A stretch of 64,000 nucleotides of DNA from Litoribacterium kuwaitense (GTDB lineage: Bacteria; Bacillota; Bacilli; Bacillales; DSM-28697). Numbering within the stretch: the stretch's first letter is position 1; each line of letters begins with the position of its first letter. A program made the translations under genes and the position numbers. The DNA is taken from NCBI RefSeq assembly GCF_011058155.1, contig NZ_JAALFC010000004.1:62001-126000 (forward strand), read 5' to 3'. The notes beneath the pieces were generated by a model. The model had not been told where the DNA came from. It ran no database searches and saw only the letters and a list, made by a program, of their open reading frames with translations. This document shows positions 18,367 through 27,869 of the stretch, piece by piece.

Positions 18367-19437
18367 TTAAGTGGCCCGGAGTGTATCGACAACAGACTGA
18401 TCTGTCGCTTTCACAAGAGCTGTTAATAAGGCTTTTGCTGCTTCATAATCATCCGTATGAATTATTGAAGCGGACGTATGTATATAACGAGAACATATTC
18501 CGATTACAGCTGAGGGTACGCCCGATCCACTCAAATGAACACTACCTGCATCCGTACCGCCTGGTGAAACAAAATACTGATAGGGAATATCATTCGTTTC
18601 AGCCGTATCTAAAACAAAATCCTTCATGCCTTGATGAGTAATCATGCTTCTGTCAAATATACGCAAAAGCGCACCCTTCCCAAGATGGCCAAACTCTTTT
18701 TGACTGCCAGTCATGTCATTTGCTGGCGAAGCATCCAATGCGAAAAAGACGTCTGGTTCAATGAGGTTAGCCGCTGTTTTAGCTCCCCGCAGACCTACCT
18801 CCTCTTGTACCGTCGCACCAGAATAAAGTGTATTTGGCAAAACGTCATCCTTTACATTCTTTAATAGCTCAAGCGCTAACCCACACCCATAACGATTGTC
18901 CCACGCTTTCGCCATTATTTTTTTGTCATCTGCCATTTCAGTAAATGGGCAAATCGGGATAATTTGTTGCCCTGGCCGAATTCCAAGCTCTTTTGCATGA
19001 TCCGCATGATCTGCACCTACATCAATGAGCATTTGTTTAATATCTACCGGTTTATTACGTGTAGATTCGTCCAGAAGATGTGGCGGAATTGAACTAATCA
19101 CCCCTGGAATGACATGATTGTCAGTTACAATTTGAACCCGTTGCGCGAGAAGGACCTGGCTCCACCAACCGCCTAGAGGCTGAAAACGAACCATCCCCGT
19201 TTTCGTAACACCGGTCACCATAAACCCTACTTCATCCATATGACCAGCAACCATGACTTTCGGGCTTCCTTTAGGTCCTTCCTTCACTCCAAAAACACTC
19301 CCTAGTCGATCTTGAATCAAGCGATCTGAGAGCGGCTCGAGTTCTTTTTTCATATAAGCACGAACATCATGCTCAAAGCCAGGTGCCCCTCGTAACTCAG
19401 TTAGTGTTCTAAACATTTCTTTCGTTTCACGTTGCAT
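18367..19437 (-). CDS. ytoP: M42-family metallo-aminopeptidase YtoP
   Basis: Cytoplasmic, cobalt- or zinc-dependent aminopeptidase of the M42 family (glutamyl aminopeptidase/FrvX type), 356 residues. Metal and catalytic motifs are visible: [12 protein letters not shown] near residue 66, [15 protein letters not shown] with the bridging Asp, [13 protein letters not shown] with the catalytic Glu pair, FALDASPA, and the terminal [17 protein letters not shown] with the last histidine ligand. Start ATG follows GAGGAG. Probably peptide scavenging; exact specificity unknown. Confidence 0.92.
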   Translation of the reverse strand: MQRETKEMFRTLTELRGAPGFEHDVRAYMKKELEPLSDRLIQDRLGSVFGVKEGPKGSPKVMVAGHMDEVGFMVTGVTKTGMVRFQPLGGWWSQVLLAQRVQIVTDNHVIPGVISSIPPHLLDESTRNKPVDIKQMLIDVGADHADHAKELGIRPGQQIIPICPFTEMADDKKIMAKAWDNRYGCGLALELLKNVKDDVLPNTLYSGATVQEEVGLRGAKTAANLIEPDVFFALDASPANDMTGSQKEFGHLGKGALLRIFDRSMITHQGMKDFVLDTAETNDIPYQYFVSPGGTDAGSVHLSGSGVPSAVIGICSRYIHTSASIIHTDDYEAAKALLTALVKATDQSVVDTLRAT

Positions 19438-19619
19438 GAATGATATCTCCTCTCTACATGTGCGATCACGTCAAAATTCATTTGCTTAAACTAGTGTAAT
19501 TTTTTTATGTACATTTCCATTTTACCGAAACCTCTTTCATCTGCAAAGCATAGTGGTTTTTTAGTTCAAAGTAAGGTGTGTTATACTTTTAACAAGATGA
19601 TGTAGGAAGGGGAATTGAA

Positions 19620-19949
19620 ATGTCTAAATCAAGCCTGCTTATTGGACTTTGTCTCGGTGCCGTTTCTGGAAGATTAATCATAAGAACATTGTTTAGCTGG
19701 AGAATTAGCGAAAACGAAGCATTAGAGCGCGCAAAACGCCTCGTAAGAGACCTTGGCTATGAAATCAACGGTGCCTGGGTCGTCAACTCGCCGACCAATA
19801 CGATGATCCAAGGAAAGCCACTACAAACTTTAGAATTAGGTGTTATGGCAACAGACGCATATGGCAATCACCATTTTCATTTTCAAATGGACATTTACAG
19901 CGGAAAGCTATATGTACTCACCCCACATCAAAATGTTGAAAACAGATAA
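19620..19949 (+). CDS. ytzB: YtzB, small PepSY-like protein
   Basis: 109 residues. A short hydrophobic N-terminus (SSLLIGLCLGAVSGRLIIRTLF) likely anchors it in the membrane. The rest resembles a single PepSY-like repeat (ISENEALERAKRLVRDLGYEINGAWVV, FQMDIYSGKLYVL). Divergent from ytoP, as in B. subtilis. GGAAGGGGAATTGAA precedes the ATG. Role unknown; PepSY domains often modulate proteases. Confidence 0.8.
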   Translation: MSKSSLLIGLCLGAVSGRLIIRTLFSWRISENEALERAKRLVRDLGYEINGAWVVNSPTNTMIQGKPLQTLELGVMATDAYGNHHFHFQMDIYSGKLYVLTPHQNVENR

Positions 19950-20044
19950 AAATATGTCTTATACAGTCTCCCTTCCTGAGACCGGATGCAAAGCGCAACA
20001 AATATATTGCCATGAGTTTAAGCATATGAAAGAACACCTTATCA

Positions 20045-20082
20045 AAAAACCAGCTCCTATCTATTGACAGAAGCTGGTTTTT
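20045..20082. terminator. Bidirectional terminator between ytzB and the next gene
   Basis: AAAAACCAGCT (20045-20055) pairs perfectly with AGCTGGTTTTT (20072-20082). The A-run and T-run flanks serve both convergent genes. Confidence 0.85.
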
Positions 20083-20090
20083 ATTATTGT

Positions 20091-20636
20091 TTACACATAA
20101 GTCGTATGATTACGGTATACATTGTTTTGTGTTGCAAATTCCATTGTTGAATAACGGTTTTTAGCCCAAATTCCCATGAGAATGACAGGCACGATCACTA
20201 AAAGTGACAGAAGTAGCATAATAACAGTAAAGTGCATAAACTTACCAGATTCACCTTGATACTGTTCTTCAAAAGCTTTAATAGGCTCAAAGCCTGAAAC
20301 TAGCGATTTATCGACGATAGTGGAATCAGCTGGGTTGAAATACATTGTTTCAACATGTGTGAACCCAAAGATTTCATCACGTACAGAATTGTATTCAACT
20401 TTTGCTCCAACGATGGTTGAAAAATTCCCTTCCGGATCGTCCACTTCAAAAACGGTCGGGTTGTAAATGTCAAGTGAACCTTTTTTAAAATGTGTGTTGT
20501 CTTCAGTTAGCCACTCATTAGCACTTTGATAAAACTCTCCGACATATTGTTCTCCCTCTTGCGCTTGTACAGACGTTGCCCCAACGATAAACATAAGTAC
20601 AAATGCAGCAAGACTACCTTTTAACCATTTTCTCAC
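20091..20636 (-). CDS. Secreted/membrane protein of unknown function
   Basis: 181 residues. The N-terminal signal peptide MRKWLKGSLAAFVLMFIVGATSVQAQ ends in a signal peptidase I site after VQA. An extracytoplasmic domain of about 110 residues is followed by a C-terminal membrane helix (FTVIMLLLSLLVIVPVILMGIWA) and a short cytoplasmic tail. This is a type-I topology. No family is recognised, and it has no counterpart I know at this place in B. subtilis. Confidence 0.7.
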   Translation of the reverse strand: MRKWLKGSLAAFVLMFIVGATSVQAQEGEQYVGEFYQSANEWLTEDNTHFKKGSLDIYNPTVFEVDDPEGNFSTIVGAKVEYNSVRDEIFGFTHVETMYFNPADSTIVDKSLVSGFEPIKAFEEQYQGESGKFMHFTVIMLLLSLLVIVPVILMGIWAKNRYSTMEFATQNNVYRNHTTYV

Positions 20637-20729
20637 TGATTTTCCCCCTTATCTCTGTCGTGATGATCAATCACGAGTCATTTAGTAATTAATGATGATC
20701 GTCAAATAGTTTATCATAAAAAAGCCTTT

Positions 20730-21410
20730 TCATCGACTATTTTCACGATTTGCTGGCGGACATGCCCATAACTTATAGATCGGGAAACCTTTTTCCGAAA
20801 ACTTTTGCTCATACTCTGTCTCCACATTAATATAATTGCTGTCCGTATCTTCAGTTTCACGCAAATCAGCATGCAAATCAAGCGACAAATTTTGCAATTG
20901 CCAGCCTCTATTAGAAAATTCCTCAATTGAAAATGCGAAAAGTCCGCGATTGTCTGTCTTTAATTGCAAACCGCCGCCTGGTACTAGTAAACGCTCGTAC
21001 ATCTGCAAAAAAGATCGGTGGGTTAAACGGCGTTTCGCATGGCGTTTTTTAGGCCAAGGATCAGAAAAATTCAAATAAAAGGCGCTAACTTCCTCTGGTG
21101 CAAAGCACGTTTCAAGATGGTTTGCATCCTCATGTAAAATAAAGGCATTTCTGACGTTCGCATCTAAGCGTTTTTGTAACGTAGAAACGACGACACTTTC
21201 ATGCTTTTCAATACCAATAAACAGACAGTCCGCTCGCATGCTCGCCATCCCCGATAAAAAGCGTCCTTTCCCTGAGCCCACCTCCACATGTAGCTCTTTT
21301 TCTGCACGGCCGTTGAGCCAGTTTCCACGATATGCTGCAGGCTCTTGAATCACAACATCTGGTTCAGATTGAAGATATTCCTTTGCCCACGGTTTGTTTC
21401 TTACACGCAT
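20730..21410 (-). CDS. trmB: tRNA (guanine-N7-)-methyltransferase
   Basis: SAM-dependent enzyme making m7G46 in tRNA; 226 residues, slightly longer than B. subtilis TrmB (213). Motifs: HVEVGSGKGRFLSGMA (SAM loop, near residue 40), FIGIEKHESVV, NFSDPWPKKRHAKRRLTH (the family signature), and LKTDNRGLFAFS. Start MRVRNKPWAKE is the usual TrmB N-terminus. The C-terminus ends after a PIYKLW-type motif. Confidence 0.95.
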   Translation of the reverse strand: MRVRNKPWAKEYLQSEPDVVIQEPAAYRGNWLNGRAEKELHVEVGSGKGRFLSGMASMRADCLFIGIEKHESVVVSTLQKRLDANVRNAFILHEDANHLETCFAPEEVSAFYLNFSDPWPKKRHAKRRLTHRSFLQMYERLLVPGGGLQLKTDNRGLFAFSIEEFSNRGWQLQNLSLDLHADLRETEDTDSNYINVETEYEQKFSEKGFPIYKLWACPPANRENSR

Positions 21411-21606
21411 GTTGCAACCTCCACTAAAATAATCGACAAAAACAAAATAAGGAAGTACTCATTTTTAATAATCGCTATATAAAGACGATAGCGAGCAGGT
21501 GAAAGTCAATTTCATTTAACAGCCTTAAATTAATTGCACATCTTCAACCTCACAGTCTCACGCAAACGAAACCCCCTCGGGCCAATGCACTTACAAGGTT
21601 AGACAT
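21411..21606. other. Intergenic stretch between ytmP and trmB
   Basis: About 200 bases with no supported gene. It should carry the trmB promoter. No repeat was recognised apart from the terminator that follows. Confidence 0.5.
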
Positions 21607-21645
21607 AAAAAAAACGAGCTCGTAGAACGTATATGCTTCCACGAG
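21607..21645 (-). terminator. Terminator of ytmP
   Basis: On the minus strand CTCGTGGAA (21645-21637) pairs with TTCTACGAG (about 21627-21619), then ctcg and eight T's follow. It lies about 70 bases 3' of the ytmP stop. Confidence 0.7.
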
Positions 21646-21714
21646 ACTATAACCCCTTCTTTATTCGCTTGAGCACATGAGTTTGCTAGAACACAAAATA
21701 CGTAGTTTACAAGC

Positions 21715-22512
21715 CTAAAGGAGATTCAATTGATTGAGTAATGTCTTTAACACATGATACCAGTGGTTTTCTTCACGCGTTTCTTGACGCATCCGATGCC
21801 ACGCCAAAGACACAGATGACTGGTAGACGACATACCACTTCATCCGATACTCAAGCGTTGTTGTTAATTCTATACCGTAAGCATCTAACCAATCCGTCCA
21901 ATGTTGCCGCGGTACATACCAATGCAACAGCATGCCTAAATCAAGGGCAGGATCAGCAACAACAGCACCTTCCCAATCAATCAAATACAGCTCTTCCTCA
22001 TCACTAATAAGCCAATTGTTATGATTGACATCTCCATGACAAACGACTTTTTCATCACTTTGCACATACGGAAGGTTGCGCGATAAAAAAGTGACTGAGG
22101 CTTTCAGCAAAGGATCGGTGTAATACGGCGATGTGATATGAAGTGCATGTTCACATAACATCGTCGGGTGCATCGGCTGCTTTCCAAGCCGCTTGAGCAT
22201 ATTCAACAGGTCGCTTGACCGGTGAATTTTACTGAGTAAGTGAGCCACCTTCGTTTGCTGCATTTCTGCCGCCTTTAATTCACGCCCTTGTAGCCAACGT
22301 TGGGCAGTGACAACATCTCCATTTTCTAATCGCTTCGTCCAAACAAGCTTTGGAACGATCCCTTCCGCAGACAGAACTGCAAGAAAAGGTGAAGAATTGC
22401 GTTTCAAAAAAAGTTTTTCATTTTGGGACTGCGCATAGTACGCCTCTCCAGTAGCCCCACCTGCCGGTTTAATTTTCCATTCATTTCCTAGGATGTCTTC
22501 CAACCATTTCAC
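21715..22512 (-). CDS. ytmP: YtmP, aminoglycoside/choline kinase-like phosphotransferase
   Basis: Kinase-fold phosphotransferase of 265 residues. The start is taken at the GTG at 22512 (VKWLEDILGNEW), preceded by GGAG; a 51-codon upstream extension has no ribosome binding site. Catalytic motif VCHGDVNHNNWLI and metal-binding LIDWEGAVVADPALDLG are intact. Substrate is unknown; a thiamine- or choline-kinase-like activity is possible. Beside trmB as in B. subtilis. Confidence 0.88.
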   Translation of the reverse strand: MKWLEDILGNEWKIKPAGGATGEAYYAQSQNEKLFLKRNSSPFLAVLSAEGIVPKLVWTKRLENGDVVTAQRWLQGRELKAAEMQQTKVAHLLSKIHRSSDLLNMLKRLGKQPMHPTMLCEHALHITSPYYTDPLLKASVTFLSRNLPYVQSDEKVVCHGDVNHNNWLISDEEELYLIDWEGAVVADPALDLGMLLHWYVPRQHWTDWLDAYGIELTTTLEYRMKWYVVYQSSVSLAWHRMRQETREENHWYHVLKTLLNQLNLL

Positions 22513-22749
22513 CCTCAATATCTCCAATGCCTTAGCGCCCTGAATACAAACCGTCCGTATATATAAAACGGACGGCTGTTCAAGCTTATTTTCAAAAAAA
22601 GAAGCTTTCTTACAGGTACTTTTGTAATGATTTATCAAGACCTGCATGCAACTCTTGCAGTTCAACTGATGAGAGCTGCTAAAGCTTCTTTTTCCATGTC
22701 GTATTCATTACTGCTCTATTATATCAAAAACGCTAGCAGGCGCAAATGG

Positions 22750-23682
22750 TTACCGAATCAATTCATCTTCATGTGTATCCCATTCTGTCCGCTTGACTGA
22801 TTGTGTATAGCAATGATCAAGCAACAATCTCGCTGTATTTAATTGGTTGTATTTAATCGGCGAAGAATTGGCTTGAAGCCGTTTCATCCATGACTCGTGA
22901 GTTCTTACATCGACGTAAGACAGCCCCGGACGCTCAGTACTCGCGTCAATAAAACCGCTATCCGTATAAGCTATTTTTTTAACATGCAGTTTTCTTTGTT
23001 CTTTAGGGATGATCGAATGTACGATCTTCTCCATTTGCTCAAGTTCTTGAAGTGGGTTGATATGATGCTCGTCGGCCTGTCCGTCTTGTAGCCAGTATGT
23101 TTTTCCATCCGTTTCATATAGTGAGCCTTTTCTTCCTGACAAGGTCGATATACAATACAGTTCAGATGGGCCAAGAATGATTGTATCCACTTCAACACGT
23201 GTATGATGAATTTCAAAAACAGGTCGGTATAAAATTAAATAATTATCAGGCAGAACACGGAGCCAATAGGCTAATTGTTCATCCCTTTTATACGTATTTA
23301 CACCATAAGATTTTTGGAGCAATGTGGAACTAGCCCATTTAAGCTGATATTTAAAAAGTTCAGTTAAAAAAAATTCCTTAACTTCATCAATCGATCCTTG
23401 AAACGGCTCGGTCTGTTCAGGCTCATTTTTGTCTCTTTTTTTGCGCTGAAACCAGCGCTTCATACGGTTTTTCCATGTCAATCCCCCGTCGTCCTCGATC
23501 CCCCAGTCCTTTAACGACGTTTCATCCTGCAATTGCAGTGGTTCCATCAACCGTTGGTCTTGATAAGCTTCTTTTAGGTGTCTCCAACGCTGTTGCTTTA
23601 AACGAATAAATTGACTTGGGTATTTAAACATATCGGATTCATATCGTGAAACGAAATCTTGTAGCTTAATTAACTGTGCCAC
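22750..23682 (-). CDS. NERD-domain-like protein
   Basis: 310 residues. The central part has the nuclease-related pattern: LPDNYLILYRPVF, TRVEVDTIILGPSELYCISTLSG (the D-x-n-(V/I)-hydrophobic core with ExxxI strand), and KGSLYETDGKTYWLQDG. The N-terminal 110 residues are charged and helical, with a basic Lys/Arg stretch (RMKRWFQRKKRDK). Some canonical catalytic residues are not obvious, so nuclease activity is uncertain. It sits next to the decayed transposase, so it may be an accessory insertion or an old resident. Confidence 0.7.
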   Translation of the reverse strand: MAQLIKLQDFVSRYESDMFKYPSQFIRLKQQRWRHLKEAYQDQRLMEPLQLQDETSLKDWGIEDDGGLTWKNRMKRWFQRKKRDKNEPEQTEPFQGSIDEVKEFFLTELFKYQLKWASSTLLQKSYGVNTYKRDEQLAYWLRVLPDNYLILYRPVFEIHHTRVEVDTIILGPSELYCISTLSGRKGSLYETDGKTYWLQDGQADEHHINPLQELEQMEKIVHSIIPKEQRKLHVKKIAYTDSGFIDASTERPGLSYVDVRTHESWMKRLQANSSPIKYNQLNTARLLLDHCYTQSVKRTEWDTHEDELIR

Positions 23683-23795
23683 TGTTTGTCCTCCTCAGAT
23701 GACGGTCTATTACTATTAATTTCGTGTTCTTCACCATTCTTTTGAAGAGGAAATGTATGAAAACTTTATATTTAGGTTGAAAGCTAGGCTGAACC

Positions 23796-24122
23796 TCAAT
23801 AAATAATGACTACTTTCTCCACTTCTGAGTTTGTGATCATATCTATTAGTTGATTTAACCCTTTTTTATTGTTAATTAATACCACTTCCAATATCGATTT
23901 GTCTCTCAAGGTCATCTTTCTGCTTATGCAAGGATACTCTCTTATCTAATTGCCTTTCCCCTTTAATTCCTAAGAAATGATGAAGTTGTTCTTTGGAGTA
24001 GTATCTATAGCCTGTCGGGGCAACATGATCTGGTTTGAACTTCCCTTTTTATCCCGCTCTCTTAATGTTTGTGTACACTTCCCTATTAAATCTGCAAACT
24101 GACCCATTGTATAATATTTCAT
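23796..24122 (-). pseudogene. Decayed IS607-type serine transposase (tnpA remnant)
   Basis: Reading from ATG at 24122, MKYYTMGQFADLIGKCTQTLRE-DKKG is the MerR-like helix-turn-helix start of IS607 TnpA. The frame then breaks near 24040. In the next frame KPDHVAPTGYRYYSKEQLHHFLG and RVSLHKQKDDLERQ (the serine-recombinase start, with the RVS serine kept) follow. After apparent internal deletions come DIGSGIN, then KKGLNQLIDMITNSEVEKVVIIY. At least two frame breaks and missing blocks show an old, inactive copy. No tnpB (OrfB) companion remains beside it. Confidence 0.8.
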
Positions 24123-24551
24123 ATCTTCACCTCTGAACTTATTACAACCAATGAGATTATATAAATTCAACAAGGTTTTATAACATTATATAGATTTTAG
24201 CTAGCTGTTGCTCACCTCATGCATTTTTATGTACAAACAAGCATATGTCGGTTAGTTAACATCACTCAGGTTACCCCTAAAACCGAAGCCGGTGCATCCA
24301 CACGATCGGAAGTACAAATATCTCAACTATTCGATAGACTGTCTATGTATGATTATTGCGAGGTGCGACGCTGTGACAAGCATTATTGGACAGTGATTTA
24401 GAAGTTGCGCACAACGTCTGCACCCACCCATGTAGCAAGCAGCAGATGATGCTTAAACGATCTAAAGTTCCGCACGTAAAAATAGAGTATTGAAAATCAA
24501 TATGATACAATTAAACCGATCGGATCACTTATAATAAAAGGACGTGTGCAT
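24123..24551. other. Stretch between the transposase remnant and the cysteine synthase gene
   Basis: About 430 bases without a convincing gene. It may include the left end of the decayed element. A plus-strand reading (24219-24401) contains TPKTEAGASTRSE, vaguely like a TnpB tail, but this is too weak to call. Confidence 0.4.
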
Positions 24552-25484
24552 GTGACAATTGTTCATTCGATTTCTGATCTTATTGGAAACACTCCGATGT
24601 TGAAACTAAACAAACTCTCACCGACAAGCGGTGCAACGGTTTTTGCAAAACTTGAGATGTACAACCCTAGCGGCAGTGTTAAAGACCGAGCAGCTTTTAA
24701 TATGATTCGAGAAGCAGAAAAGCAAGGAAAATTAAAGCCTGGTGCGACGATTATCGAGCCAACAAGTGGAAATACAGGGATCGGCTTAGCGATGAATGCA
24801 GCTGCCCGCGGATATCGTGCCATTCTCGTCATGCCAGATACGATGACTCAGGAACGAATTAACTTATTAAAGGCATATGGCGCTGAAGTCGTCTTAACCC
24901 CTGGAGACGAAAAGATGCCTGGAGCTATTCGCAAAGCGGAACAGCTGCTACGAGACATCGATAACAGCTTTATGCCTATGCAATTTAGTAACGGCGCAAA
25001 CCCAGACGCTCATCGAACAACCTCTGCCAGAGAAATTATTTCTGACATGAAAACACTCGACAAGCCATTAAGTGCTTTTGTCGCCACAGCAGGAACAGGT
25101 GGCACAATTACTGGCATTGGCGAAGTGCTAAAGAAGACCTTCCCTGACATTTCTATCCATGTCGTTGAACCTAAAGGGTCGCCTGTGCTTTCGGGAGGTA
25201 AACCAGGCAAGCATAAACTCGTCGGCACGAGCCCAGGGTTTGTTCCAGATATATTGAATGAAAACGTGTACGATGAGATTATCCGTTTAGCTGATGAAGA
25301 CGCATATCACGCTGTCCACATGCTAGCCAGCCTTGAAGGGCTGCTTGTGGGTCCTTCTTCTGGAGCTGCTTGCCATGCAGCGCTTGAAGTCGCTAAACGG
25401 CTCACACCTAAAGATATCGTCGTTTTCATCGCTTGTGATACAGGTGAACGTTATTTATCAAGCGATCTTTTTGAGCAAAATTAA
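24552..25484 (+). CDS. ytkP: Cysteine synthase-family protein (YtkP/CysK type)
   Basis: PLP-dependent beta-replacing enzyme making cysteine from O-acetylserine and sulfide; about 310 residues. Motifs: LIGNTPMLKLNKL, NPSGSVKDRAAFNMI with the PLP lysine near residue 42, EPTSGNTGIGLAMNA (PLP phosphate and substrate loop), GTGGTITGIGEVL, and VGPSSGAACHAAL. The GTG at 24552 is preferred to the GTG at 24546 because AAAGGA then has normal spacing. Likely a paralogue of the main CysK, as YtkP is in B. subtilis. No methionine-cycle genes (mccB, mtnN) are adjacent. Confidence 0.88.
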   Translation: MTIVHSISDLIGNTPMLKLNKLSPTSGATVFAKLEMYNPSGSVKDRAAFNMIREAEKQGKLKPGATIIEPTSGNTGIGLAMNAAARGYRAILVMPDTMTQERINLLKAYGAEVVLTPGDEKMPGAIRKAEQLLRDIDNSFMPMQFSNGANPDAHRTTSAREIISDMKTLDKPLSAFVATAGTGGTITGIGEVLKKTFPDISIHVVEPKGSPVLSGGKPGKHKLVGTSPGFVPDILNENVYDEIIRLADEDAYHAVHMLASLEGLLVGPSSGAACHAALEVAKRLTPKDIVVFIACDTGERYLSSDLFEQN

Positions 25485-25673
25485 TTGAAGGATGCCATAT
25501 TTTAAAAGTTGCTTTCCATAATAAACACCATGTAAAATGTGTGTAAAAGTTTGTTTATCTATTCCATTAGACCAATTCAACGTAGTAAAATAAGATAAGC
25601 GGCATACAATAGGGTAAACTCACATGTACCTCATCCAGGCACCCTTGTTTACAAAGTGTGAAGGAGTGGTTCT

Positions 25674-25904
25674 TTGAATCCATCAACCAATCGGATGTTA
25701 ACGCGAGTGAAGTCGATCTACCTGTATATTCGTCAGAATGGGACGGTTTCTACGACCGAGCTCGTTGACGAATTTGGGATCACCCAGCGAACGATTCAAC
25801 GGGATTTGCATGTTTTGGCGTACAACGATTTGGTACACAGCCCTAGCCGCGGTCAATGGACAACCACAAGGAAAGCAAACAAAGCATCATCCAAAAGCAG
25901 TTAA
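25674..25904 (+). CDS. ytzE: YtzE, small DeoR-type helix-turn-helix protein
   Basis: 76 residues that consist almost wholly of a DeoR N-terminal DNA-binding domain: RVKSIYLYIRQNGTVSTTELVDEFGITQRTIQRDLHVLAYNDLVHSPSRGQW. There is no sugar-phosphate sensor domain. Starts at TTG 25674 with AAGGAG upstream. Likely a DNA-binding protein without ligand control, or one that dimerises with others. Also a small stand-alone gene in B. subtilis. Confidence 0.85.
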   Translation: MNPSTNRMLTRVKSIYLYIRQNGTVSTTELVDEFGITQRTIQRDLHVLAYNDLVHSPSRGQWTTTRKANKASSKSS

Positions 25905-25915
25905 TCATATTGAAA

Positions 25916-25946
25916 ACTCCGTGAGGGCTGAACGGAGTTTTTTTTT
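25916..25946. terminator. Terminator of ytzE
   Basis: ACTCCGT (25916-25922) pairs with ACGGAGT (25932-25938), followed by eight more T's on the plus strand. The minus strand ends in TTTTC, so it may also serve ytgP. Confidence 0.85.
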
Positions 25947-25949
25947 GCG

Positions 25950-25988
25950 GCGGATGCCTACTTCACGAAGATAGGCATCCGCTTTTTT
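25950..25988 (+). terminator. Second hairpin between ytzE and ytgP
   Basis: GCGGATGCCTA (25950-25960) pairs perfectly with TAGGCATCCGC (25972-25982), followed by TTTTTTA on the plus strand. It forms a tandem terminator with the preceding hairpin. Confidence 0.8.
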
Positions 25989-27603
25989 ATGCTCCTCTCG
26001 TCGGAAGACGCAATTTCTTTAGAATTTGCGAACCTAACACTTTCTCCATTAAACCGATGCGTAATGAAATTAAAAAATATAGCAGAGCACCGATCGCAAC
26101 GCCAGAGCCTAACACAATAATGGCATTCAGCCTACTGCTTTCAATCGGAAACCACACTGCCAATGCTGATGACCATAAGACAACTGCGATCACCATAATC
26201 GAGCATATCACTAAGATAAGGATAAAGCGCTTGACCAGCTGTCTAAAGCGATAGCCTGTACTTCGGTGAATCGCATACAAATTAAAGAAAACAGCGCTAG
26301 AAAAACCGATCATCGTAGCCAACACCGAACCAATCGCATCAAACCAATATAAGAATGGCACATTTAAAATGCATTTTATAATAAAGCCAATAGCCAGACT
26401 CAGCATTGCTACTTTTTGCCGATTGATCCCTTGCAGCAATGCAGTCGAAACCGTATACAAGGCGTACAAGAGTGCCGCGGGAGCATACCAACGAAGAATT
26501 TGCGCGTATGAATCAAACTGCTCATTGACGTCAAAAAAAGAAGCATAAGCCGATTCCGCTAATACCGACAACCCAAGACTAGCCGGCGTAATTAAAAACA
26601 GAATGACTTGAAATGCCTGTGTCATATAGCGTTGTACATCTTTTAGCTTGTTTGCTGTAAACGCAGACGTCACTGTCGGAATGAGATTGAGCGCAAAGCC
26701 GGTCGCAAGTGACACTGGAATCATAATCAGCTTATGATTGTATAGGGTAAATGCAGAGAATAGTGCATTTGAATCCCCTTCGTAATTTGCTGCCGCTAAA
26801 GTTCTATTAAAGGTAAACATATCAACGAGTTGAAATAATGGGACCGCAAGTCCAACAAAAACGAATGGAATGGCATAGCGAATGAGCTCTTTATACATTT
26901 CATCAAGAGGCACCTTAGCAGCACTGGTGCTTTTCTTTATGGAGCCAAGCCTTCTTTTTTTCCAAAAATATACTAATGTAAATAGTCCACCAATTGCACC
27001 GATAAATGCTGCAAAGGTTGCTACACCTACTGCTGTCACTAAAGAGCTGTTAAACCAGAACAAGGCAATGTAAGCACCGACTAACATAAAAATAACACGT
27101 ACAAGCTGTTCCATCGCTGTCGAAGCCGCCGACGGTCCCATCGATTGATATCCTTGAAAAAACCCTCGTACTAAGCTCATCGCCGGTACGATAATGAGTG
27201 CAACGGAAACCATGCGAATCACATATGTAACATCGTCAGCAGAAAACGTATCACCATTGATCACTAAGGGGGCGATCCATGGCGCAAGCATATATAGCGC
27301 TACAAATGACAAAAGGCCCATAAGCCCCATCACCTTTAACCCCGAGCGAAACAGCCGCCGGCCTGTTTCGTAATCCCCTATCGCATTATACTTTGAAACA
27401 AACTTGGATACAGCTAGCGGTATACCTAATGTCGCTATACTCAAAGTAATTGAATATGGAATATAAGCGTAGCTATATAAAGCCCCTCCCTGTTCTCCGA
27501 TTAGCGCATGTAACGGAAAAACAGAGATCATGCCAAGAAATTTTGCAATAAACGTGGCCGCAGTTAATAAAAACGTGCCCCGTAATAACCTTGAGTCTGC
27601 CAT
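25987..27603 (-). CDS. ytgP: YtgP, MOP-superfamily polysaccharide/lipid flippase-like protein
   Basis: Polytopic membrane protein of 538 residues with about fourteen helices. It begins at MADSRLLRGTFLLTAATFIAKFLGMI, the MurJ/Wzx/SpoVB-type N-terminus. Start at 27603 follows AGGAGG. Other features: GEQGGALYSYAYIPYSI, RGFFQGYQSMGPSA and a C-terminal helix bundle. YtgP of B. subtilis is related to lipid II flippases of the MurJ family. Transport of an undecaprenyl-linked precursor is the best inference. Confidence 0.9.
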   Translation of the reverse strand: MADSRLLRGTFLLTAATFIAKFLGMISVFPLHALIGEQGGALYSYAYIPYSITLSIATLGIPLAVSKFVSKYNAIGDYETGRRLFRSGLKVMGLMGLLSFVALYMLAPWIAPLVINGDTFSADDVTYVIRMVSVALIIVPAMSLVRGFFQGYQSMGPSAASTAMEQLVRVIFMLVGAYIALFWFNSSLVTAVGVATFAAFIGAIGGLFTLVYFWKKRRLGSIKKSTSAAKVPLDEMYKELIRYAIPFVFVGLAVPLFQLVDMFTFNRTLAAANYEGDSNALFSAFTLYNHKLIMIPVSLATGFALNLIPTVTSAFTANKLKDVQRYMTQAFQVILFLITPASLGLSVLAESAYASFFDVNEQFDSYAQILRWYAPAALLYALYTVSTALLQGINRQKVAMLSLAIGFIIKCILNVPFLYWFDAIGSVLATMIGFSSAVFFNLYAIHRSTGYRFRQLVKRFILILVICSIMVIAVVLWSSALAVWFPIESSRLNAIIVLGSGVAIGALLYFLISLRIGLMEKVLGSQILKKLRLPTRGA

Positions 27604-27820
27604 TACTAAGCCTCCTGTCATCGTTCACAGACTTCTGTATTTTACCATACTTGACTTTCGTCTGCAGGAGGGCAACGAGGCATGCTGATTAAAAACTCGT
27701 CCGTATGTAAATTTTTTACTGCACTTGAAAAACCCCCACATTTTCAATTCAAAGGGGATTCTCACTTTTTTTTGCATTTGTAAGCTCATTTGTAAGCTCT
27801 AAAAACTTTGTTGCACCTAA
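27604..27820. other. Intergenic stretch upstream of ytgP
   Basis: About 215 bases with no gene. It carries the ytgP promoter region and leads into the dps terminator hairpin. Nothing else recognised. Confidence 0.5.
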
Positions 27821-27857
27821 AAAAAAGCGCGGACAAAGCCTTGAGCTTTGCCTACAC
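27821..27857 (-). repeat. Dispersed stem-loop, terminator of the Dps gene
   Basis: GCGCGGACAAAG (27827-27838) faces CTTTGCCTACAC (27846-27857). On RNA it pairs with several G-U pairs and one mismatch, then eight T's follow on the minus strand. Arm sequence places it in the GTGTAGAC family. Confidence 0.7.
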
Positions 27858-27869
27858 TTTAGTTAGTCA

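Noticed and set aside
24219-24401. Possible TnpB tail or guide-RNA remnant on the plus strand
   Set aside because: Only a short Thr/Pro/Ser-rich stretch is suggestive; there is no RuvC or zinc-finger motif and the strand is opposite to the tnpA remnant.
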